Shown here: one piece after another, positions 15,545 through 26,573 of the stretch
Layout of the letters: every line of letters starts with the position of its first letter
Position numbering within the stretch: position 1 is the stretch's first letter
Assembly: GCF_023101665.1 (NCBI RefSeq)
Contig: NZ_CP082161.1
Coordinates: 5,022,001-5,086,000 of the forward strand
Direction of reading: 5' to 3'
Length of the DNA: 64,000 bases
DNA from: Bradyrhizobium sp. 195
GTDB taxonomy: Bacteria > Pseudomonadota > Alphaproteobacteria > Rhizobiales > Xanthobacteraceae
Translations under genes and position numbers: made by a program
Notes under the pieces: model-generated
Told to the model about the DNA's origin: nothing
Database searches by the model: none
Seen by the model: the letters and a program-made list of their open reading frames with translations, nothing else

Positions 15545-16126
15545 CTACCCGTCGTTCAGCGCCTGATTCAGCATTTCCCTGATGGCAACGAGGTCGGCGA
15601 GCGCACGGCCGAGCCGCTCCCGGTCCAGCGCGCTGGGGCCGGCGGGTGCGGCGGGGGTGCCGCCCTTGCGGAAGGTGGTGAGGATGTCCTCGTCGTCGAC
15701 CTCGGTGAAGCGGAAGTCGATGCCTTCCTCTTCGTCCCCCTGGTAGTCGTCATCGTCGGAGTCAGTGACGCCCTTGATGGGCGCCTCCTCGTCCTCGGGC
15801 TCCATCAGGCTCGCGCCGATGGCGTCCTCGATCGCACCGAAGGAGACCGCGGCCGCGCTGTCGGCGAGGCCCTGCACCGATTTGACGCCGTGCTCCTTCA
15901 GGATCCGCTGCACGCCGCGGATGGTGTAGCCCTCGCCGTAGAGCAGACGGCGGATGCCCTTGAGCAGGTCGACGTCGTCGGGGCGGTAATAGCGGCGGCC
16001 GCCGCTGCGCTTCATCGGCTTGATCTGGGAGAACCGGGTCTCCCAGAACCGCAGCACGTGCTGCGGGATGTCGAGTTCCTGCGCTACTTCGCTGATGGTT
16101 CGGAACGCATCCGGCGCCTTGTCCAA
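15545..16126 (-). CDS. MerR family transcriptional regulator
   Basis: This 193-residue protein has a MerR helix-turn-helix at residues 8-75 ([40 protein letters not shown]). Next come a short linker, a very acidic stretch ([22 protein letters not shown]) and a helical C-terminus. There is no metal-binding cysteine set, so this is the conserved alphaproteobacterial protein that follows ihfA rather than a metal sensor. It lies 24 bp downstream of ihfA on the same strand. The target is unknown. Confidence 0.85.
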   Translation of the reverse strand: MDKAPDAFRTISEVAQELDIPQHVLRFWETRFSQIKPMKRSGGRRYYRPDDVDLLKGIRRLLYGEGYTIRGVQRILKEHGVKSVQGLADSAAAVSFGAIEDAIGASLMEPEDEEAPIKGVTDSDDDDYQGDEEEGIDFRFTEVDDEDILTTFRKGGTPAAPAGPSALDRERLGRALADLVAIREMLNQALNDG

Positions 16127-16150
16127 ATGCCAAATCCTTCGCGGAGGCGG

Positions 16151-16492
16151 TTATGCCTCGGGTTGAGCCTTGCTGGCATCGCCATTGGTGCGGTGCTGAG
16201 CGTTGATCCGCTGCTTCAGGATGGCCGACGGCTTGAACACCATGACCCGGCGCGGCGAGATCGGTACCTCGGTGCCGGTCTTCGGGTTACGGCCGATGCG
16301 CTGACCCTTCTTGCGGACCATGAAGGACCCGAACGAGGACAGCTTCACCGTCTCGCCCTTTTCCAGGCAATCGGTGATCTCCTTCAGCACGAGTTCCACG
16401 AAGGCGGACGATTCCGTCCGCGACAGGCCCACCTTCTGGTAGACGGCTTCGCAGAGATCGACACGCGTTACGGTTTTACTTTGATCGGTCAT
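16151..16492 (-). CDS. ihfA: Integration host factor subunit alpha
   Basis: This 113-residue DNABII protein bends DNA as a heterodimer with IhfB. Recognisable blocks are [32 protein letters not shown] and the DNA-intercalating arm [21 protein letters not shown] chose ATG 16492 (MTDQSKTV) because alphaproteobacterial IhfA starts there; an in-frame upstream codon at 16519 would add nine unmatched residues. It is part of a plsX-fabH-ihfA-merR run on the minus strand. Confidence 0.92.
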   Translation of the reverse strand: MTDQSKTVTRVDLCEAVYQKVGLSRTESSAFVELVLKEITDCLEKGETVKLSSFGSFMVRKKGQRIGRNPKTGTEVPISPRRVMVFKPSAILKQRINAQHRTNGDASKAQPEA

Positions 16493-16624
16493 CGCCCTGC
16501 CCCACATCACGGCGAACAATTGTTGTCTGAAATTAGGAGCTTACGATACAGCGGTCAACAGCGCTCATCAATGCAGACGCATCGATAATCGGCGCTGATC
16601 GGCAGAATTTTATCGACTGTGGCT

Positions 16625-17605
16625 CTACCAGCGCACGAGCGCGGAGCCCCAGGTGAAGCCGCCGCCCATCGCTTCCAGCAGCACCACATCGCCCTTCTTG
16701 ATGCGGCCGTCCTTGCGCGCCACCGAGAGCGCCAGCGGGATCGAGGCGGCCGAGGTGTTGCCGTGACGGTCCACCGTCAGCACCACCTTCTCCGGCGAGA
16801 TATGGAGCTTGTGGGCGGAAGCGTCGATGATTCGCTTGTTGGCCTGGTGCGGGACAAACCAGTCGATGGTTTCGGCATTGAGCCCGGTCGCCTGGAAGGC
16901 GTCGACGATGACGTCGGTGATCATGCCGACCGCATGCTTGAAGACCTCGCGGCCCTCCATGCGCAGATGGCCGACGGTCTGGGTCGAGGACGGCCCGCCG
17001 TCGACGAACAGCTTTGCCTTGTGGCGGCCGTCGGAGCGCAAGTGGGTGGTGACGACGCCGCGGTCGGTCGCGGCATTGCCCGGCTGCGCCTGCGCCTCCA
17101 GCACCACCGCGCCGGCGCCGTCGCCGAACAGCACGCAGGTGCCGCGGTCGTTCCAGTCGAGGATGCGCGAGAAGGTCTCGGCGCCGATCACCAGCGCGCG
17201 CTTGAAGGCGCCGGTGCGCAGGAAATTGTCGGCAGTGGCGAGCGCGAACACGAAGCCCGAGCACACCGCCTGGAGGTCGAAGGCCGCGCCGTGGTTGATT
17301 CCGAGGGCATGCTGCACGGCGACGGCGGTGGCGGGAAAGGTGTTGTCCGGCGTCGAGGTCGCCAGCACGATGAGGTCGATCGACTGCGCGTCCATGCCGG
17401 CATCGCTGAGCGCGGCCTGCGCCGCCTTGATCGCCAGATGCGAGGTGAACTCGCCCTCGGCCGCGATGTGCCGTTCGCGAATGCCGGTGCGCTGCACGAT
17501 CCACTCGTCGGAGGTATCGATGCGCGCCGCCAATTGGGCGTTGGTCACCACCTGCTCCGGCAGATAGGAGCCGCAGCCAAGCACGACCGAACGAATTTGA
17601 GTCAC
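16625..17605 (-). CDS. fabH: Beta-ketoacyl-ACP synthase III
   Basis: This 326-residue enzyme condenses acetyl-CoA with malonyl-ACP to start fatty-acid synthesis. The catalytic Cys115 is in [12 protein letters not shown], the His in [15 protein letters not shown] and the Asn in [13 protein letters not shown]. The N-terminus ([17 protein letters not shown]) and [14 protein letters not shown] are typical. The start overlaps the plsX stop by four bases (ATGA), showing translational coupling with phospholipid synthesis. Confidence 0.96.
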   Translation of the reverse strand: MTQIRSVVLGCGSYLPEQVVTNAQLAARIDTSDEWIVQRTGIRERHIAAEGEFTSHLAIKAAQAALSDAGMDAQSIDLIVLATSTPDNTFPATAVAVQHALGINHGAAFDLQAVCSGFVFALATADNFLRTGAFKRALVIGAETFSRILDWNDRGTCVLFGDGAGAVVLEAQAQPGNAATDRGVVTTHLRSDGRHKAKLFVDGGPSSTQTVGHLRMEGREVFKHAVGMITDVIVDAFQATGLNAETIDWFVPHQANKRIIDASAHKLHISPEKVVLTVDRHGNTSAASIPLALSVARKDGRIKKGDVVLLEAMGGGFTWGSALVRW

Positions 17606-18663
17606 GAAACAGCCTCCTGCGCGGCCTGCACGGAATTGAGTGCACCACCCTCGCGGTTGAGCGTCTGATTGATCTTGTTCAGGAGATCGTAGTGAGCCAT
17701 CTCATAGCCAACATCGATCGCATAGGCAAAGCCTTCGGCGCTGGTTCCGCCGTGGCTCTTGACCACCAGTCCGTTCAGACCCAGGAACACGCCGCCATTG
17801 GACTTGTTCGGGTCCATCTTGTCGCGCAGGGCCTGGAAGGCGCTGCGGGCAAAGAGATAGCCGAGCTTGGACAGCCAGCTCCGCTTCATCCCGTTGCGGA
17901 GTAATTCGGCCATCTGCCGGGCGGTTCCCTCGGCGGCCTTGAGCGCGATATTGCCGCTGAAACCTTCGGTGACGATGACGTCGGCCAGCCCCTTGCCGAT
18001 GCCGTCGCCCTCGATGAAGCCGATATAGTCGAGTTCCGGCAGGTTTCTGGCACGCAGGATTTCCCCGGCCTCGCGGATTTCCTCGTGGCCCTTGATCTCT
18101 TCGGTTCCGATATTGAGGAGCCCGACCGTGGGCCGCTTCTTGTCGAACAGCACGCTTGCCATCGCGGCGCCCATCAGTGCGAGCGCCACCAGATGGTGCG
18201 CGTCGCCCCCGATGGTGGCGCCAAGGTCGAGCACGGCGGACTCGCCCCGCATGGTCGGCCATAACCCCGTAATCGCCGGGCGGTCGATCCCCTTCAGCGT
18301 GCGCAGGTGGAAGCGCGACATCGCCATCAGCGCACCGGTATTGCCGGCGGAGACCGCGACATCCGCATCCCCCTTCTTCACCGCGTCGATGGCAAGCCAC
18401 ATCGAGGACGTCCTGCGGCCGCGCCGCAGCGCTTGGCTCGGCTTGTCCGAACCACTGACGGCAACGTCGGTATGGATGATCTTCGAGGCGGCCTTGAGCT
18501 GGGGGTGCCGGTCGAGCTCGGGCTCGATCTTGGCGCGGTCCCCGACCAGCAGGAATTCGGTGTCGCGATGCCTGCCAAGCGAGATGGCCGCGCCCGGAAT
18601 GACCACGGCGGCGCCGGCGTCGCCTCCCATGGCGTCAAGCGCAATGCGAACCTTGCTTGGCAT
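17602..18663 (-). CDS. plsX: Phosphate acyltransferase PlsX
   Basis: This 353-residue peripheral membrane enzyme makes acyl-phosphate from acyl-ACP for PlsY in phosphatidic-acid synthesis. The N-terminal block [13 protein letters not shown], the segment [15 protein letters not shown], and [13 protein letters not shown] toward the C-terminus are family signatures. ATG 18663 ([10 protein letters not shown]) is the start; upstream in-frame sequence lacks homology. It overlaps fabH by four bases. Confidence 0.96.
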   Translation of the reverse strand: MPSKVRIALDAMGGDAGAAVVIPGAAISLGRHRDTEFLLVGDRAKIEPELDRHPQLKAASKIIHTDVAVSGSDKPSQALRRGRRTSSMWLAIDAVKKGDADVAVSAGNTGALMAMSRFHLRTLKGIDRPAITGLWPTMRGESAVLDLGATIGGDAHHLVALALMGAAMASVLFDKKRPTVGLLNIGTEEIKGHEEIREAGEILRARNLPELDYIGFIEGDGIGKGLADVIVTEGFSGNIALKAAEGTARQMAELLRNGMKRSWLSKLGYLFARSAFQALRDKMDPNKSNGGVFLGLNGLVVKSHGGTSAEGFAYAIDVGYEMAHYDLLNKINQTLNREGGALNSVQAAQEAVS

Positions 18664-18965
18664 AAAAGTCCTGGAAAACCTGGTCTGGTGCGGTCTTGAA
18701 CGAGCGGGGCCGCAGAATGGCTTCGCCATGGACATGGCGACCGGTCAGGCGCCACGCCGCGCCCGGACCGGGGCGCGACAATAGCGTTTTGTTATCCCGA
18801 AACAACCTCTTGCCCCCAGCCTTTTGCATCCGGGTCGATCCGGGGGCGAACAAAGGAATGCTCAGGAAATACATAAAAAGATCAAAGAGATAAATCAGCC
18901 TCTCAAACCACTCCCGCAATCCCCTCACGCTCCCTGGCAAAAGTGGTCTTACGGGGAATGCCCAG
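18664..18965. other. Intergenic region upstream of plsX
   Basis: About 300 bp between the DUF177 gene and plsX with no supported gene. It probably carries the promoter of the plsX-fabH-ihfA-merR run and includes an A-rich patch near 18868-18895. In several alphaproteobacteria rpmF sits near DUF177, but I found no rpmF in this gap on either strand. Confidence 0.45.
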
Positions 18966-19550
18966 CTATTTGCCTTTCTTCCTGCCCTTCTTGGTGTTGT
19001 CCTGGAGCGCCCTCAGCGCCGCGAAAGGATGGTCCTCCGGATCGGGCGCCGTGATCTCGGCCTCGAACACGGCCCCCTCCTTGCGCGGATAGGGGTCAAC
19101 CGCCAGGAACAGGGCATCGGTGGCGATCCGGCCGAGGTCGATGATGCCATTGATGATCGGCTCCGGCGGATCGATCACCTCCGGCGGCTCCTCATCGTCC
19201 TGCCCCTCCTCGATCAGGTCGGCCATCTTCCGAACCTCGGCCTCGGGAGCGAACACCAGGTCCACCTCCTCCTCGATCTCGCTCTCGATGGGATCGAGCG
19301 TGACCACGCAGGTCTGGCCGATCCGGGTCCGGACGGTGCCGGTCACCTGAACCCGGCCGCCGCTCTTGGGCACGACGTCGAGCTCGGCCTGGGCGGACAG
19401 CACTTCCCGCAAGCCGCCGACTTCAGCAATGGCCTGCCGCTCGGCGGCCGAAGCCTCGAGCTTGCGATGCAGGCCCGTGTCGGGGATCTGCGCGACGACG
19501 ACGGGGGACCGCCAGGGATCGGGTCGGGATTCGGCATTCGGTCGGCTCAT
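18966..19550 (-). CDS. DUF177 (YceD-like) family protein
   Basis: This 194-residue protein matches the YceD/DUF177 family, thought to act with 23S rRNA or ribosomal protein L32 biogenesis in some bacteria. The conserved core is GRVQVTGTVRTRIGQTCVV with LDPIESEIEEEVDLVF (about residues 64-100), followed by an acidic part and a lysine-rich tail (NTKKGRKKGK). Its start overlaps the stop of the upstream chaperone gene by four bases. The usual rpmF neighbour is absent. Confidence 0.85.
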   Translation of the reverse strand: MSRPNAESRPDPWRSPVVVAQIPDTGLHRKLEASAAERQAIAEVGGLREVLSAQAELDVVPKSGGRVQVTGTVRTRIGQTCVVTLDPIESEIEEEVDLVFAPEAEVRKMADLIEEGQDDEEPPEVIDPPEPIINGIIDLGRIATDALFLAVDPYPRKEGAVFEAEITAPDPEDHPFAALRALQDNTKKGRKKGK

Positions 19551-20098
19551 GGCGTGACATCCTCGGGAGTAGCTGGAGGAAACCTGAAGGAGGCGCGGAG
19601 CAACGCAGCCTCGCCGGCGCGGCCGAGATCGGCCTCGCTGGCCCGGGCATAGGCGGCAAGTCGCCGCGCCCGGTCCAGGCCAGTCCCGTTCAAGATATTC
19701 TTGCAGATCGCCTCTGCCAGGGCCTCGCCCCCGGCCTCCATGGCCTGGTCATAGGCCTGCACCCGGCCGTAAAAGGCCTCGCCGAAGGCCCGCATCCGCT
19801 TCGGCACGGTCTGGTCGCCTATCCCCATCTCGCGCAGATTGTCGTCCATATCCTCGCAGAATCGGTCGAACAGCGCCTGGGACAGCTCGGTGGCGCCGTG
19901 GACGGTGCGCAGGCGGCGCAGCAGAAGCCAGAGATGCAGCAGCAACAGATCGAAACGCCCGTTAACCGTATCGGGCACGCCCAAGTCGCGGTAAAACATG
20001 GGTTCTCGCGCCTGCGTCACGATCATGCCATAGATGGCTTCGATGGTGCCCGACGGGGTTAGCCGGGGTTTCCTGAAGTGATTGAACGGCCAAAGCAT
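19547..20098 (-). CDS. Ubiquinol-cytochrome c chaperone (CBP3 family)
   Basis: This 183-residue protein of the Ubiq_cyt_C_chap family assists assembly of cytochrome b in the bc1 complex. Conserved segments are EAIYGMIVTQAREPMFYRDL, VPDTVNGRFDLLLLHLWLLL and LFDRFCEDMDDNLREMGIGD. It is cotranscribed with DUF177 through a 4-base overlap and is divergent from the bamE-like gene. Association with the bc1 complex is from family knowledge. Confidence 0.85.
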   Translation of the reverse strand: MLWPFNHFRKPRLTPSGTIEAIYGMIVTQAREPMFYRDLGVPDTVNGRFDLLLLHLWLLLRRLRTVHGATELSQALFDRFCEDMDDNLREMGIGDQTVPKRMRAFGEAFYGRVQAYDQAMEAGGEALAEAICKNILNGTGLDRARRLAAYARASEADLGRAGEAALLRASFRFPPATPEDVTP

Positions 20099-20196
20099 TG
20101 TGGTTTCCGCAAGCGGGCGCGCGCGAGTTGCATTCAGAGCCTCAGCCCGGTACTTCAGCGCCTCGCGCGACGCAAGGGGACGGAATCAGTTCCGCT

Positions 20197-20682
20197 ATGA
20201 CCACAACGAACCAGACCAGCCAGCGCGCAAGTCACCGGCGCGGCCTTCATGCACGCTGGCGCGGCTTGCGCATGCTCGCGGCCGTCACCCTGATCGGTGC
20301 GGCGCTCGCGGGCTGCACCGGTGAGCAGTTCCAGAAGGGTTACATCCTGCCGCCCGGCGCGCTGGAGCAGATCCCGATCGGCGCCAGCCAGGATCAGGTG
20401 CTGATCGTGATGGGCACCCCCTCGACGGTCGCCACCCTCGACGGCGAAGTGTTCTATTACATTTCGCAGCGCTCGGAGCGCATGGTAGCCTTCATGAACC
20501 AGAAGGTGGTCGACCAGCGCGTCATCGCGATCTATTTCGACAAGAACCGGCGCGTGCGCCGGCTGGCGAATTACGGCCTGCAGGACGGCAAGATCTTCGA
20601 CTTCATCAGCCGCACCACGCCGACGTCGGGTCAGGAGATGAGCTACCTCACGCCGCTGTTCAAGCTGCTCAGCTTCAACTGA
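20197..20682 (+). CDS. bamE: Outer membrane protein assembly factor BamE
   Basis: This 161-residue SmpA/OmlA-family lipoprotein supports outer-membrane beta-barrel insertion. The lipobox is LIGAALAGC (Cys at about residue 36), after a hydrophobic stretch. The core GASQDQVLIVMGTPSTVATL and EVFYYISQRSE is the BamE fold. ATG 20197 was chosen because it gives a sensible basic leader and lipobox; upstream in-frame sequence overlaps the divergent gene's start. Confidence 0.85.
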   Translation: MTTTNQTSQRASHRRGLHARWRGLRMLAAVTLIGAALAGCTGEQFQKGYILPPGALEQIPIGASQDQVLIVMGTPSTVATLDGEVFYYISQRSERMVAFMNQKVVDQRVIAIYFDKNRRVRRLANYGLQDGKIFDFISRTTPTSGQEMSYLTPLFKLLSFN

Positions 20683-20690
20683 GCAGAACC

Positions 20691-20785
20691 TTTCGAGCGA
20701 AGGTGGATACCGGTTCGCGTCAAGAAGCGCGTCAAACAAGAAGCTAGAGCCCGTTCCAATTCCACCACAAGGTAATTGGCTCTAG
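20691..20785. repeat. Dispersed repeat with terminal hairpin
   Basis: The element contains AAGGTGGATACCGGTTCGCG and GCGTCAAACAAGAAGC and ends in a hairpin: CTAGAGCC (20744-20751) pairs with GGCTCTAG (20778-20785), and CCAATT pairs with AATTGG within it. I recognise this composition as a widespread Bradyrhizobium/Rhodopseudomonas intergenic repeat; it may also terminate bamE. Confidence 0.6.
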
Positions 20786-20894
20786 CCTGCGGCGTCGTGC
20801 CGCCCTTCGCGCGGCCTTTGCCGTGGCGTGCGACTTGCCGTCACAAGTGAGGTTCCCTACGCTCCCGCCAAAGCAAGAAGCTGGGAGTGGATTC

Positions 20895-21908
20895 GTGTCC
20901 AAGAAACTTCAGAACACTTTGTTGTCCCGCCGTCGCGTGCTCACCGGTGCTGCCGGCCTTTCGGCCGCAGCCATCCTGCCGCGTTCGAGCCTTGCGGACT
21001 GGAAGCCCACCGAGACCGTTCGTCTCATTGTGCCAGCCGCGGCCGGCGGCTCGACCGACGTCATGGGCCGGCTGCTGGCCGCGCATCTGCAGACCGCATG
21101 GGGCGGGACGGCCGTCGTGGAGAACCGCTCAGGCGGCGGCGGTACCATCGGCACCGCCGAGGCGGTCCGCGCCAAGCCTGATGGCCACACCATCCTGGTC
21201 GGCAATCCGGGTCCAAACGCGATTGCCTACAGCATCTTCAAGAATCTCACCTACAAGCCGGATCAGCTTCAGCCGGTCTCCAACATGATCCGGATTCCGA
21301 ACATCGTCTCGGCGCATCCGAAGACCGGCATCAAGTCGATCGCCGAGCTGATCGCCTATCTCAAGGCCAATCCGGACAAGCTCAGCTACGCCTCCTCCGG
21401 CGTCGGCCAGAGCCCTCACCTCACCGGCGCCTGGTTTCTCCAGCTCACCGGATTGAAGATGACCCACATTCCGTTCCGCGGCGCAGGCCCGGCGCTTCAG
21501 GCCGCGCTCGCCGGCGACATCCAGATCCTGTTCGACAATCTCTATCCGAGCCTGCCGCAGGTGCAGAGCGGCACGCTCAACGGGCTGTGCGTCACCACCA
21601 CCGAGCGCAGCGAGCTCGCGCCGAACCTGCCGACCATGCGCGAGAGCGCGCCGGAGCTGGCGAGTTTCGACGTTTCGTCGTGGTTCTCGGTTTTCCTGCC
21701 GAAGGGCGTCTCGCCCGAGGTGCTCAACGCGCTCAACCTCCAGGTCAAGGCGATGCTGGAGCGCGACGACATCAAGAAGCAGATCGCCGCCATGGGCGCC
21801 CGCGCCGACTACGGCACGCCGCAGCAATTCGCCGCCTTCGTGGACGCCGAGACGACGAAGTTCGCCGGCATCATCCAGAAGGAAGGCCTGCAGATGGACG
21901 TGCAGTGA
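20895..21908 (+). CDS. Tripartite tricarboxylate transporter substrate-binding protein (TctC family)
   Basis: This 337-residue periplasmic binding protein starts at GTG 20895 (GGGAG upstream), giving an N-terminus with a Tat-like motif SRRRVLTGAAGLSAAA and cleavage near SSLADW. Family blocks include RLIVPAAAGGSTDVMGRLLA, NRSGGGGTIGTAE and KLSYASSGVGQSPHLTGAWF. No TctA/TctB permease genes are adjacent, which is usual for the many orphan Bug receptors. The ligand is probably a carboxylate. Confidence 0.88.
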   Translation: MSKKLQNTLLSRRRVLTGAAGLSAAAILPRSSLADWKPTETVRLIVPAAAGGSTDVMGRLLAAHLQTAWGGTAVVENRSGGGGTIGTAEAVRAKPDGHTILVGNPGPNAIAYSIFKNLTYKPDQLQPVSNMIRIPNIVSAHPKTGIKSIAELIAYLKANPDKLSYASSGVGQSPHLTGAWFLQLTGLKMTHIPFRGAGPALQAALAGDIQILFDNLYPSLPQVQSGTLNGLCVTTTERSELAPNLPTMRESAPELASFDVSSWFSVFLPKGVSPEVLNALNLQVKAMLERDDIKKQIAAMGARADYGTPQQFAAFVDAETTKFAGIIQKEGLQMDVQ

Positions 21909-21923
21909 CGCATGGCCGCGATC

Positions 21924-22004
21924 TGTAGGGCGGATTAGCGAAAGCGTAATCCGCCTTCTTCTGTTCGAGTGGGGGCGGATTACGCTTCGCTAATCCGCCC
22001 TACA
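21924..22004. repeat. Palindromic intergenic repeat, GTAGGG family, copy 2
   Basis: TGTAGGGCGGATTAGCGAA (21924-21942) pairs perfectly with TTCGCTAATCCGCCCTACA (21986-22004). A second inner pair surrounds GCGTAATCCGCC and GGCGGATTACGC. It is located just after the TctC-type gene. Confidence 0.88.
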
Positions 22005-22088
22005 CAGTTCGCTGTCTGGGCCAGAATGTCTCTTGACTTAGAGCGCGCTCAAACTCGTAGTTTGCGTGCGTCGTGATGAGAGACAGGT

Positions 22089-22517
22089 ATGAAGATCGGC
22101 GAACTCGCGAAGCGTTCCGGACTGACGGCCCATACGATCCGCTACTACGAGCGGATCGGACTGTTGCCTTACGCCGACCGGGATCGATCCAGCCGACGTG
22201 ACTACGACGCCTCGATCCTTGCCTGGATCGAGTTTCTCGGCCGCCTGAAGACAACCGGCATGCCGATCCGGGACATGCTGCTTTATGCGGATCTCCGGGA
22301 TCGAGGCAGCGGCACTGAGGCCGAGCGGCGCGCGCTGCTGGAGCGACACCGCGAAAGCGTGCGCGCCCACGTCGACGAGCTGAATGCCTGCCTTCTCGTC
22401 CTCGACACCAAAATCGGCGGTTATGCCGAAACGGAACAGAGGATGAAAGATTATGATGCAACACTTCCCGAACGCCGACGAAAGCCGGCTGGAGCGCGGT
22501 CGCCGCGCACTCGCTAA
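22089..22517 (+). CDS. MerR family transcriptional regulator
   Basis: This 142-residue protein has a MerR helix-turn-helix at the N-terminus (MKIGELAKRSGLTAHTIRYY then ERIGLLPYADRDRSSRRDYD) and a coiled C-terminal helix (about residues 75-120). There is no metal-binding cysteine set apart from one Cys. The last 22 residues (from about ATLPERR) overlap the carboxymuconolactone decarboxylase-like gene out of frame and look unlike the family, suggesting a lost or displaced stop. It probably regulates the downstream gene. Confidence 0.85.
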   Translation: MKIGELAKRSGLTAHTIRYYERIGLLPYADRDRSSRRDYDASILAWIEFLGRLKTTGMPIRDMLLYADLRDRGSGTEAERRALLERHRESVRAHVDELNACLLVLDTKIGGYAETEQRMKDYDATLPERRRKPAGARSPRTR

Positions 22518-22869
22518 GATCGACGGAGAGGCCGGCCATAAGGTCGTGGCGGCGCTTGGCGACATCGCCCCGGACTTCGCCACCTATATATTCGAATTCC
22601 CATTTGGCGACATCTACTCACGGCCGGGGCTCGACGTCCGTTCGCGCGAAATCGCAACGATCGCAGCGCTCGCGGCCCTGGGCAACGCTGCACCTCAGCT
22701 CAAGGTGCATATCGAGGCAGGTCTTAATGTCGGGCTCGGCCGAGAGGAGATCATCGAGATCCTCATGCAGATGGCCGTCTATGCCGGCTTCCCGGCTGCC
22801 GTCAACGGCCTGTTCGCAGCGAAGGAGGTCTTTGCGCAAAGAGCCGAGGGATCGGAGCCGAGAGCCTGA
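22453..22869 (+). CDS. Carboxymuconolactone decarboxylase family protein
   Basis: This 138-residue AhpD-like/CMD-fold protein is predicted to be cytoplasmic. Typical segments are LERGRRALAKIDG, DVRSREIATIAALAALGNAAPQL and VHIEAGLNVGLGREEIIEIL. The AhpD C-x-x-C redox pair is absent, so peroxidase activity is unlikely and a gamma-CMD-like role is more plausible. The ATG at 22453 lies 65 bases inside the MerR gene in another frame; the two are probably one transcript. Confidence 0.82.
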   Translation: MMQHFPNADESRLERGRRALAKIDGEAGHKVVAALGDIAPDFATYIFEFPFGDIYSRPGLDVRSREIATIAALAALGNAAPQLKVHIEAGLNVGLGREEIIEILMQMAVYAGFPAAVNGLFAAKEVFAQRAEGSEPRA

Positions 22870-22898
22870 GGCTTGACCGTCGAAGCCTTGGCGAAGGC

Positions 22899-22967
22899 GG
22901 AAGCAATCCAGACTGTCTCCGCGGAAAGACTCTGGATTGCTTCGTCGCAGAGCTCCTCGCAATGACG
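22899..22967. repeat. Degenerate AGCAATCCAGA palindromic repeat
   Basis: GGAAGCAATCCAGA and TCTGGATTGCTTC form the inner arms, and CTCGCAATGAC marks the right end. The left end is eroded compared with the complete copies at 53475 and 55415. Confidence 0.55.
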
Positions 22968-22993
22968 CGGTGAGAGCGTGCAGTCCATCAAAC

Positions 22994-23025
22994 AAAAACC
23001 CCGCGGCTCGTGCCGCGGGGTTTTG
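22994..23025 (-). terminator. Terminator of hppA
   Basis: CCCCGCGGC (22999-23007) pairs with GCCGCGGGG (23012-23020) across TCGT, flanked by AAAAA and TTTT. On the minus strand it begins about 25 bp after the hppA stop; the symmetric A/T flanks make it usable in both directions. Confidence 0.88.
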
Positions 23026-23049
23026 TCTTGCAGAGCCTCTGCTCGCCGC

Positions 23050-25170
<2,121 letters not shown>

Positions 25171-25254
25171 GTGATTTTTGCCTCAGATCCTTGATGTACC
25201 CCCGGCGCCTTTTGTTGTCCGTCGTGCGGTGCGGCGCCTTGATTTTCGAACAAA

Positions 25255-25284
25255 GCCGCCCCTTGCCCAAAAGGGACGGCCTTA
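25255..25284 (-). terminator. Candidate hairpin between thiL and hppA
   Basis: On the minus strand GCCGTCCCTTT pairs with AAGGGGCGGC around a short loop and is followed by TTTGTT. It lies about 125 bp past the thiL stop and upstream of hppA, so it may end the rib-nus-thiL transcript. The stem is imperfect. Confidence 0.35.
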
Positions 25285-25405
25285 GTCAGCCGCAAGCTTG
25301 CCAAAATCAAATTGAGGGTGCAACGCCGGATGAGGCCGAAAAAGCCGATCTCGGCAAGTATTTAGGGCAAGTCCCGAGAACTAAGATGCCGGTTTGGAGC
25401 AATTC

Positions 25406-26398
25406 CTAGAAGTGGCTGTAGGATAGCCTTGTCAGGGCCAATTCCTGGCCCTGCCCGTCCAGGAAGCGCGGCCTCTCCGTCCCCGCGACGATGGTGCCGA
25501 TCGCCGTGACGGCAAGGCCGGTCGTCCGCCCAGCGGCAATCAGTGCATCGGCCTGCGCCGGCGGGACGGTGCACAACACCTCGTAATCATCGCCCCCCGC
25601 TAGCAGCGTCTCGACGCAAACGATTTTGCGGGCGACCAGGCCCGCCGCCGCCGCTGAGAGCGGAACGCTTGCCACGTCGACCGTGGCCGAGACCCCGGAC
25701 GCTGCGCAGAGTTTCACCAGATCGCCGGCGAGCCCGTCGGAGACGTCCATCGCCGCGGTCGCATGATCGCGCACGGCCCGCGCCAGCACATTGCGCGGCT
25801 GCGGCACGCGATAGCGCCGGACCAGGGCGTCCCTTGCTGCGGGATCGGTCGCGAGCGCCGCCGCAGCGGCGCCGCCGGTGAGCACGTCGAGGCCGAGCGC
25901 AGCATCGCCGATCGTGCCCGTCACCAGGATGCGATCGCCTGGCCTCGCGCCGGTACGGCCGACCATCCGCCCTTGAGGCACGCGGCCGAAGGCGGTGATC
26001 GAGACCATCTGCGGGCCCGGCGTCGAAACCGTGTCGCCGCCGAGCAGCGGACAAGCGAATTCCTTGGCATCCTCGCCCAGCGCATCCGCGAAGGGGCGCA
26101 GCCAGCCATCCTCCTTGCTGCGCAGCGCCAGCGTCAGCACGAAGCCGGCAGGCACCGCGCCCTTGGCGGCCAGGTCAGACAGGTTCACCCGCAGCGCTTT
26201 TTGCGCGATGGTGTCGGGCGGGTCCGTGGCAAGATAATGCACACCCTCGACGACGGCGTCGGTGGTGACGACGATATCGTCACCGGATGACGACAGCACC
26301 GCGGCGTCGTCGACCAGACCGAACGCGCCGGGATCAGTCGCCAGCGGCCTGAAGTAGCGCGCGATGAGGGAGTCTTCGGCGGAGGGAGTATTTGCCAT
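25406..26398 (-). CDS. thiL: Thiamine-phosphate kinase
   Basis: This 330-residue enzyme phosphorylates thiamine monophosphate to the active diphosphate. ATG 26398 (MANTPSAEDSLIARYFRPLA) was preferred over an in-frame codon five residues upstream. Signature segments are GLVDDAAVL near the N-terminus, RVNLSDLAAKGAVPAG (about residue 80), CPLLGGDTVSTPG and AMDVSDGLAGDLVKLC. It follows nusB in the conserved rib/nusB/thiL order with a repeat in between. Confidence 0.94.
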   Translation of the reverse strand: MANTPSAEDSLIARYFRPLATDPGAFGLVDDAAVLSSSGDDIVVTTDAVVEGVHYLATDPPDTIAQKALRVNLSDLAAKGAVPAGFVLTLALRSKEDGWLRPFADALGEDAKEFACPLLGGDTVSTPGPQMVSITAFGRVPQGRMVGRTGARPGDRILVTGTIGDAALGLDVLTGGAAAAALATDPAARDALVRRYRVPQPRNVLARAVRDHATAAMDVSDGLAGDLVKLCAASGVSATVDVASVPLSAAAAGLVARKIVCVETLLAGGDDYEVLCTVPPAQADALIAAGRTTGLAVTAIGTIVAGTERPRFLDGQGQELALTRLSYSHF

Positions 26399-26418
26399 CG
26401 GCGCTAGCCACACCCATC

Positions 26419-26525
26419 GCTGTCATCGCCCGGCTTGACCGGGCGATCCAGTATCCCAGAGGCGGTCGTGTCAAATCGATAGGCCGCGGCGTACTGGATC
26501 ACCCGCCTTCGCGGGTGATGACAGC
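26419..26525. repeat. Palindromic repeat, GCTGTCATCGCCCGGC family
   Basis: The outer arms GCTGTCATC and GATGACAGC are reverse complements, with inner GCCCGGCTTGACCGGGCGAT-CCAGTA on the left and TACTGGATCACCCGCCTTCG on the right. It separates nusB and thiL. Confidence 0.75.
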
Positions 26526-26573
26526 GGAGTATGGGGCAGCCATCGCGCATCAATTCACCGCCCTTGCGGGTAA

